In this document: positions 6,211-7,954 of the stretch, one piece after another
Layout of the letters: every line of letters begins with the position of its first letter
Position numbering within the stretch: the first letter of the stretch is position 1
DNA from: Mxb001 sp044360385
GTDB lineage: Bacteria; Actinomycetota; Actinomycetes; S36-B12
Assembly (NCBI GenBank): GCA_044360385.1
Contig: JBIKKK010000092.1
Coordinates: forward strand, 1-7,954
Length of the DNA: 7,954 nt
Direction: 5' to 3'
Made by a program: the position numbers and the translations under genes
Notes under the pieces: model-generated
Told to the model about the DNA's origin: nothing
Seen by the model: the letters and a program-made list of their open reading frames with translations, nothing else
Database searches by the model: none

Positions 6211-7497
6211 ATGGCCAGCATCGATGACGTCGTCGCCCGCGAGATCCTTGACTCGCGCGGCAATCCCACCGTCGAGGTCGAGATCATCCTCGACGACGGC
6301 ACCACTGCGCGTGCGGCGGTCCCCTCCGGTGCGTCCACAGGCGCATTTGAGGCCGCGGAGCGCCGCGACGGCGATGCTGATCGTTACCTCGGCAAGGGGG
6401 TCCTCGCCGCGGTCGCGTCCGTGGAGGATGGCATCGCGCCCGAGATCCTGGGCATCGACGCGTCCGAGCAGCGCCTCATCGACCAGATCATGGTGGACCT
6501 CGACGGCACACCCAATAAGTCGCGTCTCGGTGCTAATGCGGTGCTCGGTGTCTCCCTCGCGGTGGCTCGCGCAGCGGCCGGCTCCGCCGGGCTGCCGCTC
6601 TTCCGCTACGTCGGCGGCCCCAACGCGCACGTCCTGCCCGTGCCGATGATGAACATCCTCAACGGCGGGGCCCACGCCGACACCGACGTCGACATCCAGG
6701 AGTTCATGGTTGCGCCCATCGGCGCGGCTAACTTCACCGAGGCACTGCGCTGGGGTGCGGAGACCTATCACGCGCTGAAATCGGTGCTGCGCGAGCGCGG
6801 CCTCGCGACCGGCCTGGGTGACGAGGGAGGATTCGCTCCAAGCCTGCCGAGCAATCGAGCCGCACTGGAGCTCATCGTCGACGCGATCGGCCGCACCGGT
6901 CTGACCGTGGGAAGTGACATTGCCCTCGCGCTCGATGTCGCTTCGACGGAGTTCTTCGCCGATGGCTCCTACCGCTTCGAGGGTGCGTCCAGGTCCAGCG
7001 AGTGGATGACCGGTTACTACGAGGGTCTTCTCGCCGACTTCCCGCTCGTCTCCATCGAGGATCCACTGGCGGAGGACGACTGGGCCGGCTGGATTCACTG
7101 CACGGATGCGATTGGCGATCGCGTCCAGCTCGTGGGCGATGACCTCTTCGTCACCAACCCTGAGCGTCTCGCCCGCGGCATTGCGGAGGGCGCGGCCAAT
7201 GCCCTGCTCGTCAAGGTCAACCAGATCGGCACCCTCACCGAGACCCTCGATGCCGTGGCACTAGCCCAGAGCAATGGCTATCGCTGCATGATGAGCCACC
7301 GCTCCGGGGAGACGGAGGACACGACCATCGCGGACCTCGCGGTGGCGGTCAACGCGGGCCAGATCAAGACCGGCGCCCCGGCGAGGTCGGAGCGCGTGGC
7401 CAAGTACAACCAGTTGCTCCGCATCGAGGAGGAGTTGGACGACGCGGGCCGCTACGCCGGCGCCGCGGCGTTCCCGCGCTCGCGCCCCACTCCGTGA
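6211..7497 (+). CDS. eno: Enolase (phosphopyruvate hydratase)
   Basis: Enolase is the cytoplasmic, Mg-dependent glycolytic enzyme that interconverts 2-phosphoglycerate and phosphoenolpyruvate. The protein has 428 residues, a normal bacterial length. It opens with the typical ILDSRGNPTVEVE segment, which supports ATG 6211, and carries the SGASTG mobile loop near 39-44. Every catalytic position can be placed by comparison with E. coli: H155, E164, the general acid/base E205 in GDEGGFAP, metal ligands D242, E283 and D310, the catalytic base K335 in VKVNQIG, the H363-R364-S365 substrate loop and K386 in IKTGAP. Numbering runs 3 to 6 residues behind E. coli. The C terminus (YAGAAAFPR) is actinobacterial in style. 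It follows the DUF885 gene after 27 bases and lies 12 bases before the ftsB-like gene. A candidate leaderless promoter sits in the upstream gap. Nothing is broken or missing. Confidence 0.99.
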   Translation: MASIDDVVAREILDSRGNPTVEVEIILDDGTTARAAVPSGASTGAFEAAERRDGDADRYLGKGVLAAVASVEDGIAPEILGIDASEQRLIDQIMVDLDGTPNKSRLGANAVLGVSLAVARAAAGSAGLPLFRYVGGPNAHVLPVPMMNILNGGAHADTDVDIQEFMVAPIGAANFTEALRWGAETYHALKSVLRERGLATGLGDEGGFAPSLPSNRAALELIVDAIGRTGLTVGSDIALALDVASTEFFADGSYRFEGASRSSEWMTGYYEGLLADFPLVSIEDPLAEDDWAGWIHCTDAIGDRVQLVGDDLFVTNPERLARGIAEGAANALLVKVNQIGTLTETLDAVALAQSNGYRCMMSHRSGETEDTTIADLAVAVNAGQIKTGAPARSERVAKYNQLLRIEEELDDAGRYAGAAAFPRSRPTP

Positions 7498-7509
7498 GAA
7501 CATGGGCGG

Positions 7510-7887
7510 ATGTCCGGCCCCCGTCCTGCCCTCACCGGTCGGGCGGCCATCCTGATCCTCGTCCTCGCGGCCCTCGTCGTGACACTTGCCATCCCGCTGC
7601 GGGCGTGGCTGTCGCAGCAGGCGGAGATCGCCGCACTCGAAGCCGATGTCACCCAGGCCCGTGAGCGCGTGGAGGGACTCCGCGCCGAGCTCAAGGACTG
7701 GGAGGACCCCGCCTTCGTGATCGCTCAGGCACGAAGTCGCCTTCACTTCGTCTTCCCTGGTGAGGTGGGATACGTCGTTCTCGGAGAAGACGACAGACCG
7801 ATCGTGCCCGAGGAAGAGCGCGAGGCAGAGCAAGCGCCGTGGTACTCCCGCCTTTGGGAATCCACTCGCCAGGCCGATCGTTCGTGA
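7510..7887 (+). CDS. ftsB: FtsB/DivIC-type septum formation initiator protein
   Basis: This is a 125-residue bitopic membrane protein of the FtsB/DivIC family. Such proteins join FtsL and FtsQ in the divisome and help activate septal peptidoglycan synthesis. It has a short basic cytoplasmic N terminus (R5, R11), one transmembrane helix at about 12-30 and an extracytoplasmic coiled coil at about 34-62 with hydrophobic heptad positions such as I40, L43, V47, L57 and L61. A conserved C-terminal block follows (W64, D66-P67, Q73-A74-R75, L78, F82-P83-G84-E85, Y88-V89-V90). The acidic tail is variable. ATG 7510 leaves a short N-terminal segment before the membrane helix; only GGGCGG sits directly in front, so there is no good Shine-Dalgarno sequence. 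It lies 12 bases after eno, as Rv1024 follows eno in M. tuberculosis, and overlaps the DUF501 gene by four bases. The family call is secure. Whether to call it FtsB or DivIC is convention. Confidence 0.9.
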   Translation: MSGPRPALTGRAAILILVLAALVVTLAIPLRAWLSQQAEIAALEADVTQARERVEGLRAELKDWEDPAFVIAQARSRLHFVFPGEVGYVVLGEDDRPIVPEEEREAEQAPWYSRLWESTRQADRS

Positions 7888-7954
7888 TCACGCCCGAAGA
7901 CCAGCGCGCCATCGCGCAGCAACTCGGCCGTGAGCCGCGCGACATCGTCAGTGT
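7884..7954 (+). CDS. DUF501 family protein, N-terminal fragment (cut by window end)
   Basis: A GTG at 7884 overlaps the ftsB-like stop as GTGA and opens 23 in-frame codons to the window end. The visible peptide has an acidic, helical start followed by QQLGREPRDIVSV-like residues. This matches the usual beginning of DUF501 proteins, a leading helix ending in LGR-x-P-R. The family's cysteine motif would come next, outside the window. In actinobacteria DUF501 sits between the FtsB-like gene and a Ppx/GppA phosphatase gene (Rv1025 in M. tuberculosis), which fits this position. Function is unknown. There is no strong Shine-Dalgarno sequence, so translation is probably coupled to the upstream gene. 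The call rests mostly on gene order and a short N terminus. Confidence 0.75.
   Translation, partial: MITPEDQRAIAQQLGREPRDIVS

Noticed and set aside
5813..6649. A 278-codon plus-strand frame bridging DUF885 and eno
   Set aside because: It is out of frame with both real genes and extremely Ser/Arg/Ala-rich, typical of a shifted reading of GC-rich codons.
6115..7098. A 327-codon minus-strand open frame opposite eno
   Set aside because: It is antisense to highly conserved enolase and its composition follows from the enolase codons. I see no start signal or domain.
7502..7504. ATG just upstream of the ftsB-like start
   Set aside because: It is in a different frame from the ftsB-like protein and opens no frame with protein-like features.
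1..7954. Search for a novel multi-gene system, mobile element, CRISPR array or RNA gene
   Set aside because: All genes belong to a familiar actinobacterial housekeeping neighbourhood on one strand with similar base composition. I saw no repeat array, terminal inverted repeats, integrase/transposase motifs or tRNA-like segments, and no gene-free stretch above about 70 bases.

Overview
The window is about 8 kb of high-GC, gene-dense DNA with every gene on the + strand. It reads as a housekeeping stretch of an actinobacterial chromosome. The evidence is the gene order mfd - lipoprotein - mazG - DUF885 - eno - ftsB/divIC-like - DUF501, the GTG starts, the strong G/C bias at third codon positions and the absence of any gap above about 70 bp. 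From established knowledge, Mycobacterium tuberculosis has the same core order (Rv1020 mfd, Rv1021 mazG, Rv1022 lpqU, Rv1023 eno, Rv1024 FtsB/DivIC-like, Rv1025 DUF501, Rv1026 Ppx/GppA). I cannot fix the genus from sequence alone.

Layout: (1) bases 1-3178 hold most of mfd, the transcription-repair coupling factor, cut at its N terminus by the window edge. (2) A strong hairpin follows the mfd stop. After it comes a small lipoprotein with a SurA-N-like helical region and no PPIase domain (3248-3877). (3) mazG, a nucleoside-triphosphate pyrophosphohydrolase, runs 3887-4558. (4) A cytoplasmic DUF885 putative metallopeptidase (4555-6183) overlaps mazG by four bases. (5) Enolase runs 6211-7497 with all catalytic residues intact. 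(6) A short single-pass FtsB/DivIC-type septum protein (7510-7887) follows. (7) The first 23 codons of a DUF501 gene overlap it by four bases and run off the window end.

The genes do not form one pathway. Mfd and MazG both protect the genome, by repairing blocked transcription and by clearing non-canonical nucleotides. Enolase is central glycolysis, the FtsB-like protein belongs to the divisome, and the lipoprotein and DUF885 protein are uncharacterised. Overlapping stops and starts suggest co-translation of mazG/DUF885 and of ftsB/DUF501. The most interesting regulatory signal is a shared layout, TAGGnT then exactly six bases then ATG, in front of mazG and eno, neither of which has a Shine-Dalgarno sequence. 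This is what leaderless actinobacterial mRNAs look like. It suggests internal transcription starts that split the cluster into sub-operons.

I found no mobile element, CRISPR array, tRNA/rRNA, phage gene or defence system. I do not see a previously undescribed multi-gene system here. The points worth a second look are modest and are listed as findings.
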